Shown here: in pieces, positions 54,739 through 63,935 of the stretch
Layout of the letters: each line of letters begins with the position of its first letter
Position numbering within the stretch: position 1 is the first letter of the stretch
NCBI RefSeq assembly: GCF_022763305.1
Contig: NZ_JALEGT010000121.1
Span: 1-64,000, forward strand
Source: Marivita sp.
GTDB lineage: Bacteria; Pseudomonadota; Alphaproteobacteria; Rhodobacterales; Rhodobacteraceae
DNA length: 64,000 nt
Direction: 5' to 3'
Notes under the pieces: model-generated
Seen by the model: the letters and a program-made list of their open reading frames with translations, nothing else
Databases searched by the model: none
What the model was told of the DNA's origin: nothing
Made by a program: the position numbers and the translations under genes

Positions 54739-55884
54739 CTAACGCAGAAGGTCCGCCTTGCTCAGGGTAAAGCCGGATGCGACCCACCTGTCTTCGACCT
54801 CGCGCAGCTTTTCGCCCAACGCGGCACCGGTATAGGCGGGCATCAGGTCACCCGGTTTGACCGGGCATTTTTGCTGCGATCCCATCCTGGCGTCGGGCAA
54901 AGCATCTGGTGCGACCGGCGCTTCCAGAAGAGCGGCGCGCAGAAGGATCACGTCCTCCGCCACCTCTGCACCCTGCCGATACCCCAACTCGGCGGGGGAT
55001 TCTGTGGTCGAGATCAGGCTCTGATACTGCTCAAGTCGCCTTTGCTGCTTTTTCGAGAGCCGCAATCCGTCGCTGTCGAACACGCCCAAAACCGCCAGCC
55101 TGCGGAGCGGGTCGGGGACCACGTTGTTGGTCTGTTCAAGATGCACAAGCACTGCCAGACCGCGCGTCGTACTTCCCGGCAGAATGGCGTGCAGGACACC
55201 GGTTTGTTCCATCGAGCCGACAGCCGGTGCGGGATCGGGCGCTGCAAGAAGCTTGATCACTTCCCCGCCGATCCGTTCCCGCGACAGGCCCTGAAGGCCG
55301 TCCAGACTTTGAGCAATGGCCGCAAGCGCGTCGGGGTCGAACCCGAGATCGGGATCGCCGTACCACGCGGCAAAGCGAAAGAAGCGCAGGATGCGCAGGT
55401 AGTCCTCGGCGATCCGATCCTGTGCTGTACCGATGAACCGCACATGCCGCGCCTCGAGATCGGGGAGTCCCCCCAAAGGGTCGACCACCTGCCCCGCCGC
55501 ATCGGCATAAAGCGCATTCATGGTGAAATCACGCCGCGCCGCATCTTCGGCCATATCGGTCGAGAACCGCACCACCGCATGTCGGCCATCGGTTTCGGTA
55601 TCCGCGCGAAACGTGGTGACCTCATACCCCGTGCCGCCGGACACTACCGTGATCGTTCCGTGGTCGATGCCTGTCGGCACGGATTTGAGGCCTGCCGCCT
55701 GCGCAAGGCTCTGCACGGTTTCGGGGGTGGCATCGGTTGCGATGTCGATATCCGTGACGGGGACACTCATGAGCGCATTGCGCACACATCCCCCTACGGC
55801 AAAGGCGCTGTGTCCGTCAGCCTGCAACGCGGCGAACACCGCCTGTGTGCTGTCTGCGGTCAACCAGTCGCCCGTGACCTTCAT
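54739..55884 (-). CDS. cca: CCA tRNA nucleotidyltransferase / poly(A) polymerase family
   Basis: 381 aa from the ATG at 55884, which overlaps the NUDIX stop (ATGA); the track ORF adds 36 residues. Class II nucleotidyltransferase: AVGGCVRNALMSVPVTDIDIATDA (the GG and D-x-D catalytic motifs), FRAD-like TTFRADTETDGRH, and the ARRDFTMNALYAD motif. It is the short alphaproteobacterial form without an HD domain. The local tRNA-Thr gene already encodes CCA, so here it would act in 3'-end repair for such tRNAs. Confidence 0.95.
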   Translation of the reverse strand: MKVTGDWLTADSTQAVFAALQADGHSAFAVGGCVRNALMSVPVTDIDIATDATPETVQSLAQAAGLKSVPTGIDHGTITVVSGGTGYEVTTFRADTETDGRHAVVRFSTDMAEDAARRDFTMNALYADAAGQVVDPLGGLPDLEARHVRFIGTAQDRIAEDYLRILRFFRFAAWYGDPDLGFDPDALAAIAQSLDGLQGLSRERIGGEVIKLLAAPDPAPAVGSMEQTGVLHAILPGSTTRGLAVLVHLEQTNNVVPDPLRRLAVLGVFDSDGLRLSKKQQRRLEQYQSLISTTESPAELGYRQGAEVAEDVILLRAALLEAPVAPDALPDARMGSQQKCPVKPGDLMPAYTGAALGEKLREVEDRWVASGFTLSKADLLR

Positions 55885-56477
55885 ACGCTCTCCATTCGTT
55901 GGGCCAGCCCGCGCAGGATACGCGCCGTTGCCCCCCAAATGTAGTAGGGTCCGAAGGGAACGGTATAGTAATGGCGGCGCGTGCCCCGCCACCGCCGGGA
56001 TTGCACCGTAAATTGGCTGGCGTCGGTCACATGCGCCAGCGGAACGCGGAACGCTTCGGCCACTTCGCCCGGTTCGGGGATCACGTCAAACGCGGTTTCG
56101 ATCCAGCCCACAACGGGCGTCACCAGAAAACCCGTCACTGTTTCATGGGTCGGCAAGGTGCCCAGTATCTCGACATGGCCACGCGGCAGACCTACCTCTT
56201 CCTCGGCCTCGCGCAAGGCGGCTGCGATCACATCGGCATCGCCGTCGTCCTGTTTGCCGCCGGGAAAGGCGATCTGACCGGGATGGTGTTTGAGCCGCGA
56301 CGACCGTTTGGTCAAAAGCACCTCCGCCCCCTGCGCACCCGCAATGACAGGGACCAAAACACCAGCGGGGCGCAGTTTGCGCCCCACCGGGAGAACCACA
56401 TCCGGGTTCAGATCGAAATCGGACGAGGCCGTGCTGTTCTGCGTCAGCGCCGCTTCAAGCCGCGCACGGTCATTCAC
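55881..56477 (-). CDS. NUDIX CoA pyrophosphatase (NudL-like)
   Basis: A 198-aa NUDIX hydrolase. The NUDIX box is FPGGKQDDGDADVIAAALREAEEEVGL, and the preceding LLTKRSSRLKHHPGQIAFPGGK matches the UPF0035/CoA-diphosphatase signature. It overlaps hslO by 8 bp and cca by ATGA, forming an hslO-nudL-cca operon. Confidence 0.94.
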   Translation of the reverse strand: MNDRARLEAALTQNSTASSDFDLNPDVVLPVGRKLRPAGVLVPVIAGAQGAEVLLTKRSSRLKHHPGQIAFPGGKQDDGDADVIAAALREAEEEVGLPRGHVEILGTLPTHETVTGFLVTPVVGWIETAFDVIPEPGEVAEAFRVPLAHVTDASQFTVQSRRWRGTRRHYYTVPFGPYYIWGATARILRGLAQRMESV

Positions 56478-57459
56478 CCGACACCTCTTCGGCCTCGAAC
56501 CCGACGGTGGCCGGATCCAGATTGTAATGCGCGCCGCAGAACTGGCAGTCCGCCGTCACGCGGCCTTCGGCCGTTGTCATCGTGGCGATGTCCTTGGCCG
56601 AATAGATCGACAGGCTTTGCCGCACGCGGTCTTCCGAACAGGTACAGCCAAACCGCACCGGCAAGGCATCGAACACGCGCGGACCTTCTTCGTGAAACAG
56701 ACGGAACAGCAGGTCGGTCGAGGGCAGGGACGGACCGATCAGCTCCATGTCTTCGACCGTGGCCAGATGGTAGTTCACCCGGTTCCAGTTCTCGCCCTCG
56801 TCCTCGTTCAGCAGGTCATCGGCGTGCAACAGACCGCCTTCGCCCGATCCGCCACCCTCGGCAAAGGGCGACGCCTTGGGCATGTGCTGCACCATGATCC
56901 CGCCTGCGCGCCAATGCTGCGGTACGCCGGGTTCCGTCGACTGACCAAAGCTCAGCGCGAATTTGGTCGGCAACTGCTCGGACTGCGCGAAATACGCCTC
57001 GGCACAGCTTGACAGGGTCTGGCCTGTCAGCGGCGTGATCCCCTGATACGGCTGCATGCCCTTGCCCTGATCCATCAGGATCGCGAAATAGCCTTCGCCG
57101 ATCTGATCCATCGCCGGGCCATCGGTGATCCGGTCACGATCAAAGCTGGCATAGGCACGGATGCGGGCAGGCTCACCTTCGGCCTCGGGCGCATAGAAAT
57201 CGGTGGCGATCATGCGCACCGCACCCTTGGTCTGGATCTGCAGCGACAGCTTCCAGCGCAGCTTGATCGTCTGCCCGATCAACGCGGTCAGCAAGGCCAT
57301 CTCGGCCACCAACGCCTCGACCTGAGGCGGGTAGTTGTGCTGCTTGAGAATACCGCTCAACACCCCGTCCAGACGGGCCACCCGGCCACGGATGCCCGAA
57401 CGGTCAAGTTGAAAGGGCAGGACGGTGTCGTCCCAGGCGATTTTCGATCCGAGTGTCAT
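56470..57459 (-). CDS. hslO: Redox-regulated holdase Hsp33 (HslO)
   Basis: A 329-aa chaperone activated by oxidation plus unfolding. The C-terminal zinc switch is complete: C272-x-C274 (FGCTCSED) and C305-x2-C308 (DCQFCGAHY). N-terminal domain: IAWDDTVLPFQLDRSGIRGRVARL. The ATG at 57459 has AAGGAAATTCC; the 433-aa track ORF runs 104 codons through the promoter. A sigma-32-like promoter lies 41-68 bp upstream. First gene of hslO-nudL-cca. Confidence 0.97.
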   Translation of the reverse strand: MTLGSKIAWDDTVLPFQLDRSGIRGRVARLDGVLSGILKQHNYPPQVEALVAEMALLTALIGQTIKLRWKLSLQIQTKGAVRMIATDFYAPEAEGEPARIRAYASFDRDRITDGPAMDQIGEGYFAILMDQGKGMQPYQGITPLTGQTLSSCAEAYFAQSEQLPTKFALSFGQSTEPGVPQHWRAGGIMVQHMPKASPFAEGGGSGEGGLLHADDLLNEDEGENWNRVNYHLATVEDMELIGPSLPSTDLLFRLFHEEGPRVFDALPVRFGCTCSEDRVRQSLSIYSAKDIATMTTAEGRVTADCQFCGAHYNLDPATVGFEAEEVSGE

Positions 57460-57499
57460 GGAATTTCCTTGCTTGCCGCCCTCCGGCATGTTCGGGACT

Positions 57500-57527
57500 A
57501 TATAAGGGACGATCCGGCAGGTCCAAG
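57500..57527 (-). promoter_or_regulatory. Candidate RpoH (sigma-32) promoter of hslO
   Basis: On the minus strand, CTTGGAC (57527-57521), 12 bp, then CCCTTATAT (57508-57500), ending ~41 bp before the ATG. The CTTG-to-ATAT distance is within 1 bp of the element before hslVU in this window, and both genes are heat-shock genes in other bacteria. Confidence 0.55.
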
Positions 57528-57545
57528 GGGCAGAAGGGGAATGAC

Positions 57546-58010
57546 ATGATCCGCAGGTTTGGCGACGCACCGGACGCTGGCAGATCCTACACGCTGCGCA
57601 CGGGGGCTTATGCCATTCTGCCCTTGGGCGACGGGCTGCTGCTGACGCATCAGGATGCGCCCGAACCCGAGGTACAATTGCCCGGTGGTGGCGTCGATCC
57701 GGGCGAGTCGCCGGTTCAGGCCCTGATTCGCGAGGTCTACGAAGAAACCGGCTGGCGCATCGCGAGTGCACGTCGTCTTGGGGCGTATCGCCGGTTCACC
57801 TATATGCCCGAATACGATCTTTGGGCGGAAAAGCTGTGTCTGATCTACATCGCCTCTCCGGTTCGTCGCTATGGTCCGCCACTTGAGCCGGGCCACACGG
57901 CGCTATGGATGGGGATGGACGAGGCCATGTCCTGCCTCGCGAATAGTGGAGATCGCGATTTCGTGGCGCGCTTTCAATCACGCATCGGCATATTCCAGCA
58001 GCGCCGCTGA
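57546..58010 (+). CDS. NUDIX hydrolase
   Basis: 154 aa from the ATG at 57546 (AAGGGGAATGAC); the track ORF adds 31 residues. NUDIX box GGGVDPGESPVQALIREVYEETGW is complete. The substrate cannot be read from the sequence. Divergent from hslO, and its 3' end overlaps the converging receiver-PP2C gene by 33 bp. Confidence 0.92.
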   Translation: MIRRFGDAPDAGRSYTLRTGAYAILPLGDGLLLTHQDAPEPEVQLPGGGVDPGESPVQALIREVYEETGWRIASARRLGAYRRFTYMPEYDLWAEKLCLIYIASPVRRYGPPLEPGHTALWMGMDEAMSCLANSGDRDFVARFQSRIGIFQQRR

Positions 58011-59246
58011 CAGATCGTCATCGAACTCTGATCCATCTCCCAGCATCGCTTTCAGGCGCTCATAGAGTTCGTCGAGGAAATCAGGCCCGGTGATCTTGGG
58101 CGAGATGGACTGGACGAGGGTGCGCAAGCCATCGGTGTCGAGCATCGATCCATCCCGCAGCACCGCTTCGGTGAAGCCGTCCGTGTACAGCAAGAGCCGA
58201 TCACCGGGCATCAAGGTGACCTCATGATCTTCGAACTCGGCGCCTTCGATCAGACCGATGGGCAATCCCCCGGATCCCACAAATTCCGCGTGTCCGGAAT
58301 GCCGCAAGAGCAGCGGGGGCGGATGCCCCGCCTGGACAAAGCGAATCCTGCCGGAGGGTTGAACATGCGCATATGCCAACGTGAGGTATTCGGTGACGCC
58401 CTTCTGTGCAACGATGCGTTGGTTCAATCGCGCGGCGAGTTGCCGGGGCGGAAGGCATTCCAATTCCCCGTCGGTACGTGTCAGGGCAAGGTTTTCTTCG
58501 GGGTGATCCGGAGTCAGATATCCGGCGACACGCGCCGTCATCATGGCAGAGGTGATGCCATGTCCCGACACATCGAGACTGAAGAGGCCGAACTCGCCCG
58601 CAGGACCCGAGAACATTCCTGCAAGATCACCGCCGACATGGCCACAGGATCGCAAGAGCAGGCTGACCCGGCTTGCACCAAAGCGCGCGGAGCGGATCGG
58701 CATCAATGATTCCTGCAGAATACGTGCTTGTTGCAGGTCCTTGTCGATGGCTGCGTGAATAGTTTGCAACTGGGACAAGGTATCGACGATCATCGCATTC
58801 TTGGCCCGAAGTTCCTGCTCCATCGACAGGATTCGGGCGCCCGCGTTGATGCGCGCGCGCAGTTCGTCCCCATTCACGGGCTTGGTCAGAAAATCATCCG
58901 CACCGGATTCCAGCCCTGTGGTGACAGCGGCCTTTTCGGACTTCGAGGTCAGGAGAATGAAATAGCCATACCTGTCGCGTTGGGTGGCCCGAAACGCGGC
59001 ACAAAATTCAGGCCCGCTGAGCCCGGGCATCATCCAGTCCGAAATGATGAAATCAGGTTGAAATGTCTCACAAAGGTCAAGCCCGGCTTCGGCATCTTCC
59101 GCCTCGGCAACGTGGAACCCCCAGCGCTGCAACATCAGGGTGAGGATCCGACGCTGTGCGCGGCTGTCATCGACGACCAGTACCCGGCACGAATGACCGC
59201 CCCGCAAATCGGGGAACGCGAATGCCGCGTTCTGAAACATAACCAT
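57978..59246 (-). CDS. Response regulator with PP2C-type (SpoIIE) phosphatase output
   Basis: About 422 aa. An N-terminal receiver (RVLVVDDSRAQRR, phospho-acceptor ~D70 in DFIISDWMMPG, K in TKPVNG), a coiled linker (~150-185) and a C-terminal SpoIIE/RsbU-type PP2C phosphatase: CGHVGGDLAGMF, LDVSGHGITSAMMTARV, AGHPPPLLL, GDRLLLYTDGFTEA, DDDLSAALLEY. Tandem ATGs make the exact start uncertain (59246 or 59240). It is divergent from an Hpt gene 150 bp away. Such proteins usually dephosphorylate an anti-sigma antagonist in a partner-switching path; none is adjacent. Confidence 0.93.
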   Translation of the reverse strand: MVMFQNAAFAFPDLRGGHSCRVLVVDDSRAQRRILTLMLQRWGFHVAEAEDAEAGLDLCETFQPDFIISDWMMPGLSGPEFCAAFRATQRDRYGYFILLTSKSEKAAVTTGLESGADDFLTKPVNGDELRARINAGARILSMEQELRAKNAMIVDTLSQLQTIHAAIDKDLQQARILQESLMPIRSARFGASRVSLLLRSCGHVGGDLAGMFSGPAGEFGLFSLDVSGHGITSAMMTARVAGYLTPDHPEENLALTRTDGELECLPPRQLAARLNQRIVAQKGVTEYLTLAYAHVQPSGRIRFVQAGHPPPLLLRHSGHAEFVGSGGLPIGLIEGAEFEDHEVTLMPGDRLLLYTDGFTEAVLRDGSMLDTDGLRTLVQSISPKITGPDFLDELYERLKAMLGDGSEFDDDLSAALLEYADA

Positions 59247-59395
59247 CACCAACCCAAGCGTCGGCCCCCGCACATCGCTATACGCCGTAAGTGTTAACCG
59301 GATATGAAAGTCCGAAGATATTTCGGTTCACGGCGCGTCGTTGCAATTTGTTCACCTTTAGCTGCTATCCGAAACCCGCAAGGATGGAGGGTCCC

Positions 59396-59728
59396 ATGAT
59401 CGACTGGCTGCGTGTTTCCGAACTGCGATGCGAAATCGGACCAGATGATTTCGCAGAAGTGGCCGAGCTGTTCCTGATGGAGGTCGAAGACACCCTGTCG
59501 CGCCTCCAAAGTGTCGAAGACGATCCGCAAGAGGTTCAGGAGCTGATGCACTTCCTCAAGGGCTCGGCTCTCAACCTTGGCTTTTCCCAGTTGTCCGACA
59601 TGTGCAGCGTGGCCGAGCGGAATGCCGCACTGGGCACGGTGTCCATTGACCTGCCGGTTCTCAAGCAACTTTATCGACAGTCGCGCGCGCTGTTCGAAAC
59701 GGAATATTCGCGCAGATTTGCCGCCTAG
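59396..59728 (+). CDS. Hpt-domain phosphotransfer protein
   Basis: 110 aa from the ATG at 59396 (GGAGGGTCCC). The helical bundle carries the phosphorylatable H52 in MHFLKGSALNLGF, matching the H-x-x-K-G-x(5)-G Hpt signature. The track ORF adds 35 unsupported residues. It is divergent from the receiver-PP2C gene, so it likely donates or accepts phosphate with that receiver. Its stop overlaps the converging SDR gene by 4 bp. Confidence 0.92.
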   Translation: MIDWLRVSELRCEIGPDDFAEVAELFLMEVEDTLSRLQSVEDDPQEVQELMHFLKGSALNLGFSQLSDMCSVAERNAALGTVSIDLPVLKQLYRQSRALFETEYSRRFAA

Positions 59729-60537
59729 ATGAACCGGTGAATAGCGGCCGGGTCCGTTCCATCGGCCTGATCCATGACACGGGCCCGCAAACGCTGCATT
59801 CCACTGATCCACCGGTCCGTATCTGACGCCCGTTGCAGGAAGAACGTCTGCGCCTCGGGGTGGGGAAGGATCAGGAATTGTCCGTGCTCAACGCCATGCA
59901 GAGTTGCCTGCGCAACGGTTTCGGGCGCTATCACACCTGCAGGACGCTCGCCCTCATGTTCTTCGTATCCCAGAAGCGGCGTCGCCACATAGAGCGGACA
60001 GACAACGGAGACCTGCACACCCTGATGGGCGTGGTCGATGGCAAGGGATTGTGCAAGGCTGACTGCGGCGTGTTTCGTTGCAGAGTACGCGGCATCCCCA
60101 ATCTGTGACAGAAGCCCGGCGGCGGACGCGACATTCACCAGAACGCCCGATTTCCGGGCAACCATCTGCGGCAACAGCAATCGCGCTGCGCGCAGATGTG
60201 CCATGACGTGCAGATCCCAGCTTTTCTGCCAGTGGCCATCAGGTTGCGACACAGGCCCATCGGGTTCGCCCAACGCAAATCCAGCATTCGAGAACAGCAT
60301 ATCGACATGGCCGAACGCATCTTGCGCGCAGTCGATCATCTCTTTGATCACCTCGGGATCGCAGAGATCACCGTGATGTGGAACACCGCCTATTTCATCC
60401 GCTACGCGCTGCGCGAGAGCGGGAACGAGATCGCTGACGAGAACGCAGGCACCTCGCGCGGCGAGCGCCCGCGCCAAGGCCGCGCCGATTCCCTGTCCGG
60501 CACCGGTGACAATGACATGTGCCCCATCAAGAGGCAT
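59725..60537 (-). CDS. Short-chain dehydrogenase/reductase (SDR)
   Basis: A 270-aa classical SDR: VTGAGQGIGAALA (cofactor loop), SNAGFA, active-site Ser/Tyr/Lys in NVASAAGLLSQIGDAAYSATKHA. D in LVSDLV near the end of the second strand favours NAD(H). The start shares a base with the ilvA stop (TGATG), so it is the second gene of an ilvA-SDR operon. Substrate unknown. Confidence 0.94.
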   Translation of the reverse strand: MPLDGAHVIVTGAGQGIGAALARALAARGACVLVSDLVPALAQRVADEIGGVPHHGDLCDPEVIKEMIDCAQDAFGHVDMLFSNAGFALGEPDGPVSQPDGHWQKSWDLHVMAHLRAARLLLPQMVARKSGVLVNVASAAGLLSQIGDAAYSATKHAAVSLAQSLAIDHAHQGVQVSVVCPLYVATPLLGYEEHEGERPAGVIAPETVAQATLHGVEHGQFLILPHPEAQTFFLQRASDTDRWISGMQRLRARVMDQADGTDPAAIHRFI

Positions 60538-61763
60538 CAGATCACGAATTGCGACAACAGATCATCGTCGGTGATGTCCTGATAGGTGAATCCGGCCGAG
60601 TCGAGCTGACCGAACAATCGATCGAAATTGGTCGCGTTGCGGGTTTCGATGCCGATCAGCACCGAGCCATAGTTGCGGGCCGATTTCTTGAGGTATTCAA
60701 ATCGGGCGATGTCGTCCTCTGGTCCGAGAAAGTTCAGGAAATCCTTCAGGGCGCCTGGGCGCTGCGGCAATCGCAGGATAAAATACTTCTTGAGCCCGAG
60801 GTATTTCTGAGCCCGTTCCTTGACTTCGGGCAAACGTTCAAAGTCGAAATTGCCGCCCGTGGTGACACAGACGACCGTGCGCCCCTTGATCGACTGGCCT
60901 AGGTCCTGCAACGCATCGACCGACAAGGCCCCTGCGGGTTCAAGCACAATTCCTTCGACGTTCAGCATCTCGAGGATCGTCGTACACAGCCGGTCCTCCT
61001 TGATGGTCAGAGTGTTGGCCAGTCCGACACCCGACAGCCGCGCGAAGGTGCGCTGCCCGATCTGTCCTACCGCCGCACCATCGGCAAAGGTGTTCACCTT
61101 GTCGAGGCGCACCGGCTTTCCCACCTCGAGAGCAGCGCGAAGACAGGCCCCGCCTGCCGGTTCCACAAAGGTGTATTGGCACCCTGTTCCCAGGTAACTC
61201 AGCATGCCAGCCGACAAGCCGCCACCCCCCACAGGAATTACAAGATGATCGGGCATTTTGCCGAGCTGCTGGATTACCTCTACTGCAACGCTTGCCTGCC
61301 CTTCGATCACGTCTTCATCATCAAAGGGCGAAAGAAAATGCCCGCCCGCCTCGGTACAGAAGGCCTGTGCCGCCGCGAGGGTGTCATCGAAATAGTCACC
61401 TGTCAGACGAATCTCGATACTTTCACCACCGAACATGGCCGTTTTCTGGATCTTCTGCTGCGGCGTCGTCACCGGCATGAAGATCACGCCGGTTTTGCCG
61501 AAATGTTTGCACATATAGGCCACGCCCTGCGCGTGATTGCCCGCGCTGGCACAAACGAAAAGCTGAACATCCGGGCGTTTGCGCATGGCGTTGAACGCAC
61601 CACGCAGCTTGTAGCTGCGCACCGGGGACAGATCTTCCCGCTTGAGATAGATGTCCGCGTCGTATTGCTCGGACAAATGGGCATTGCGAAGAAGCGGCGT
61701 CGGTGGGAACACCTCGCGCATCGCTTCGGTCGCGTCACGCGCGGATTGGGCAAAATCAGTCAT
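60537..61763 (-). CDS. ilvA: Threonine ammonia-lyase, biosynthetic type with short regulatory domain (IlvA)
   Basis: PLP enzyme deaminating threonine to 2-oxobutyrate for isoleucine synthesis. 408 aa from the ATG at 61763 (GAGGGGGATGT); the track start adds six residues. PLP lysine K52 in RSYKLRGAF, SAGNHAQGVAY, and the phosphate loop PVGGGGLSAGML. The C-terminal ~85 residues form a single ACT-like domain (YFILRLPQRPGALKDFLNFL), shorter than E. coli IlvA, so allosteric control may differ. Confidence 0.95.
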   Translation of the reverse strand: MTDFAQSARDATEAMREVFPPTPLLRNAHLSEQYDADIYLKREDLSPVRSYKLRGAFNAMRKRPDVQLFVCASAGNHAQGVAYMCKHFGKTGVIFMPVTTPQQKIQKTAMFGGESIEIRLTGDYFDDTLAAAQAFCTEAGGHFLSPFDDEDVIEGQASVAVEVIQQLGKMPDHLVIPVGGGGLSAGMLSYLGTGCQYTFVEPAGGACLRAALEVGKPVRLDKVNTFADGAAVGQIGQRTFARLSGVGLANTLTIKEDRLCTTILEMLNVEGIVLEPAGALSVDALQDLGQSIKGRTVVCVTTGGNFDFERLPEVKERAQKYLGLKKYFILRLPQRPGALKDFLNFLGPEDDIARFEYLKKSARNYGSVLIGIETRNATNFDRLFGQLDSAGFTYQDITDDDLLSQFVI

Positions 61764-61801
61764 ACATCCCCCTCGGCGCAATAGCGCATGGTCGTACGCA
61801 G

Positions 61802-62554
61802 TCAGTCAATGGGTCGGTTTTCCACGAAATGGCCGTAGAGCGTGGTCAGAACCGAGATTCCGATGATCGTGGCAAACCAGTTGACGACAAGCGAATAGAC
61901 GACGTTGATGACCGAACTCGGGTCGTCATTGAACCACGAAGGAAGTTGGATGACGATGCTTGCACCAACCACGATCAGGGCGAGGACAAGGATTGTGCCA
62001 CTTTGCCCTTTCGTCACGTCCCAGGTTTCGCCCAGTGTCAGCCTCTCTCCAAGTGCAGCGGCTGGAAGCATGACACCCAGCCTGAAAAACAGATAGGCGG
62101 CTGTCCCGATCAGGATCAGGGACATGATCCCGGCCAAAGGCGGCAACCCGATGGAGATGATACCGACGGGGATCGACAGGACCATGACCCCGAGCACGAC
62201 GAGAACGCCGATCAGGATGGACCGCCCCAGATAACCCATGACGGCGGAGCCATGAAACCGCGGCAGCCATCCAGATGTACTCTCACCGGTGAGGGCAAAG
62301 CGATGCCAGGCGACTGCGATCCAGAGGCTCGCGATCACGGCGAGTATCCCGAAAAGGATCGTCGGAAGAATTGTCTCGGGTGACATCACGGGCACTTCGG
62401 TGCCTTCGAATTCCATCATCTGGGGCGGGTTGAAGAAACTGTAGACTGTGTAAATGCTTTGCGCGAGGTAAAGAACCAACGAAAGGCGGAACGCCTGATC
62501 AAGGTTGGCCATCACCAGATTGAACGAATGCCGGAAAATCTGCCAACCCTTCAT
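61802..62554 (-). CDS. Multi-pass inner-membrane protein of unknown function
   Basis: A 250-aa protein from the ATG at 62554 with GGGGATACG; the 674-aa track ORF is an antisense read-through across argG and is rejected. About six hydrophobic segments (~25-40, ~62-85, ~105-130, ~135-160, ~185-210, ~222-242). I do not recognise the family; the general layout resembles glycerophosphodiesterase membrane-domain/DUF975 proteins, but this is weak. It is divergent from argG, 100 bp away. Confidence 0.82.
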   Translation of the reverse strand: MKGWQIFRHSFNLVMANLDQAFRLSLVLYLAQSIYTVYSFFNPPQMMEFEGTEVPVMSPETILPTILFGILAVIASLWIAVAWHRFALTGESTSGWLPRFHGSAVMGYLGRSILIGVLVVLGVMVLSIPVGIISIGLPPLAGIMSLILIGTAAYLFFRLGVMLPAAALGERLTLGETWDVTKGQSGTILVLALIVVGASIVIQLPSWFNDDPSSVINVVYSLVVNWFATIIGISVLTTLYGHFVENRPID

Positions 62555-62656
62555 CGTATCCCCGCTTTTGTTGTGTCGACCTTGTTCCAAGGCGACTTCT
62601 TGCCCCTGCGCTGAAAAACAAGTAATCGCCCCGGCAAACCCGTTAAAGGAAAACCC

Positions 62657-63880
62657 ATGTCTGCGCCCAAAAAAGTTGTGTTGGCCTATTCCGGTGGCCT
62701 CGATACCTCGATCATTCTGAAATGGCTTCAGACGGAGTATGGTTGCGAAGTCGTGACCTTCACCGCCGATCTGGGCCAGGGCGAAGAGCTGGAACCGGCG
62801 CGCGAAAAGGCGATCCTGCTGGGGATCAAGCCCGAGAACATCTACATCGAAGACGTCCGCGAGGAATTCGTGCGCGATTTCGTCTTCCCGATGTTCCGCG
62901 CCAATGCGCTTTATGAAGGGCTGTATCTTCTCGGCACCTCCATCGCCCGTCCGCTGATCTCCAAGCGTCTGGTCGAGATCGCGGAAGAGACCGGGGCCGA
63001 TGCCGTGGCGCATGGCGCAACCGGCAAGGGGAACGATCAGGTGCGGTTCGAACTGGCAGCCTATGCGCTCAACCCCGACATCAAGGTGATCGCGCCCTGG
63101 CGGGAATGGGATCTGACCTCGCGGACCCGGCTGCTCGATTTTGCGGAAAAGAACCAGATCCCGATCGCCAAGGACAAGCGCGGCGAAGCGCCGTTCTCGG
63201 TGGATGCGAACCTGCTGCACACCTCGTCCGAGGGCAAAGTTCTTGAGAACCCGTCCGAAGAGGCACCCGATTACGTCTACCAGCGCACCGTACATCCCGA
63301 GGATGCGCCCGATACTCCGGAAATGGTCGAGATCACGTTCGAAAAGGGCGATGCCGTGGCCATCAACGGCGAAGCGATGTCGCCTGCAACGATCCTGACC
63401 AAGCTGAACGAACTGGGCGGCAAGCACGGCGTCGGCCGTCTGGACCTCGTGGAAAACCGCTTTGTCGGCATGAAGTCGCGCGGCATCTACGAAACGCCCG
63501 GCGGCACCATCCTGCTCGAAGCGCATCGCGGGATTGAACAGATCACGCTGGACAGCGGCGCGGGCCACCTCAAGGATTCGATCATGCCGCGTTATGCGGA
63601 GCTGATCTACAACGGCTTCTGGTTCTCGCCCGAGCGCGAGATGCTGCAAGCGCTCATCGACAAAAGCCAGGAACATGTGACCGGCACGGTGCGCGTGAAG
63701 CTTTACAAAGGATCGGCCACGACCGTCGCACGCTGGTCGGACCATTCCCTCTATTCCGAAGCGCATGTGACCTTCGAAGAAGACGCAGGCGCTTACGATC
63801 AGAAAGACGCACAGGGGTTCATCCAACTCAACGCGCTGCGGCTGAAGCTGCTTGCGGCGCGGAACCGTCGGCTAAAGTAA
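62657..63880 (+). CDS. argG: Argininosuccinate synthase (ArgG)
   Basis: Joins citrulline and aspartate in arginine synthesis. 407 aa; PP-loop AYSGGLDTS at 10-18, [13 protein letters not shown], and [13 protein letters not shown] near the C-terminus. AAAGGAAAACCC precedes the ATG. Followed by a strong terminator 20 bp after the stop. Confidence 0.98.
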   Translation: MSAPKKVVLAYSGGLDTSIILKWLQTEYGCEVVTFTADLGQGEELEPAREKAILLGIKPENIYIEDVREEFVRDFVFPMFRANALYEGLYLLGTSIARPLISKRLVEIAEETGADAVAHGATGKGNDQVRFELAAYALNPDIKVIAPWREWDLTSRTRLLDFAEKNQIPIAKDKRGEAPFSVDANLLHTSSEGKVLENPSEEAPDYVYQRTVHPEDAPDTPEMVEITFEKGDAVAINGEAMSPATILTKLNELGGKHGVGRLDLVENRFVGMKSRGIYETPGGTILLEAHRGIEQITLDSGAGHLKDSIMPRYAELIYNGFWFSPEREMLQALIDKSQEHVTGTVRVKLYKGSATTVARWSDHSLYSEAHVTFEEDAGAYDQKDAQGFIQLNALRLKLLAARNRRLK

Positions 63881-63900
63881 ATCAGTCTCTGTTCAAGCCA

Positions 63901-63929
63901 AAAGGCCCGCCATTTCGGCGGGCCTTTTT
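63901..63929. terminator. Terminator between argG and the right-edge gene
   Basis: AAAGGCCCGCC-ATTTC-GGCGGGCCTTT is a perfect 11-bp stem with a 5-nt loop followed by TT. The minus strand also has an A/T-rich tail (TTTTGGC), so it can serve both convergent genes. Confidence 0.92.
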
Positions 63930-63935
63930 CGTTTT

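Noticed and set aside
61802-63826. 674-aa minus-strand ORF spanning argG in antisense
   Set aside because: The part above 62554 is the reverse complement of argG, a certain gene; a high-GC genome leaves such frames open. The real membrane gene begins at the ATG at 62554 with its own ribosome site.
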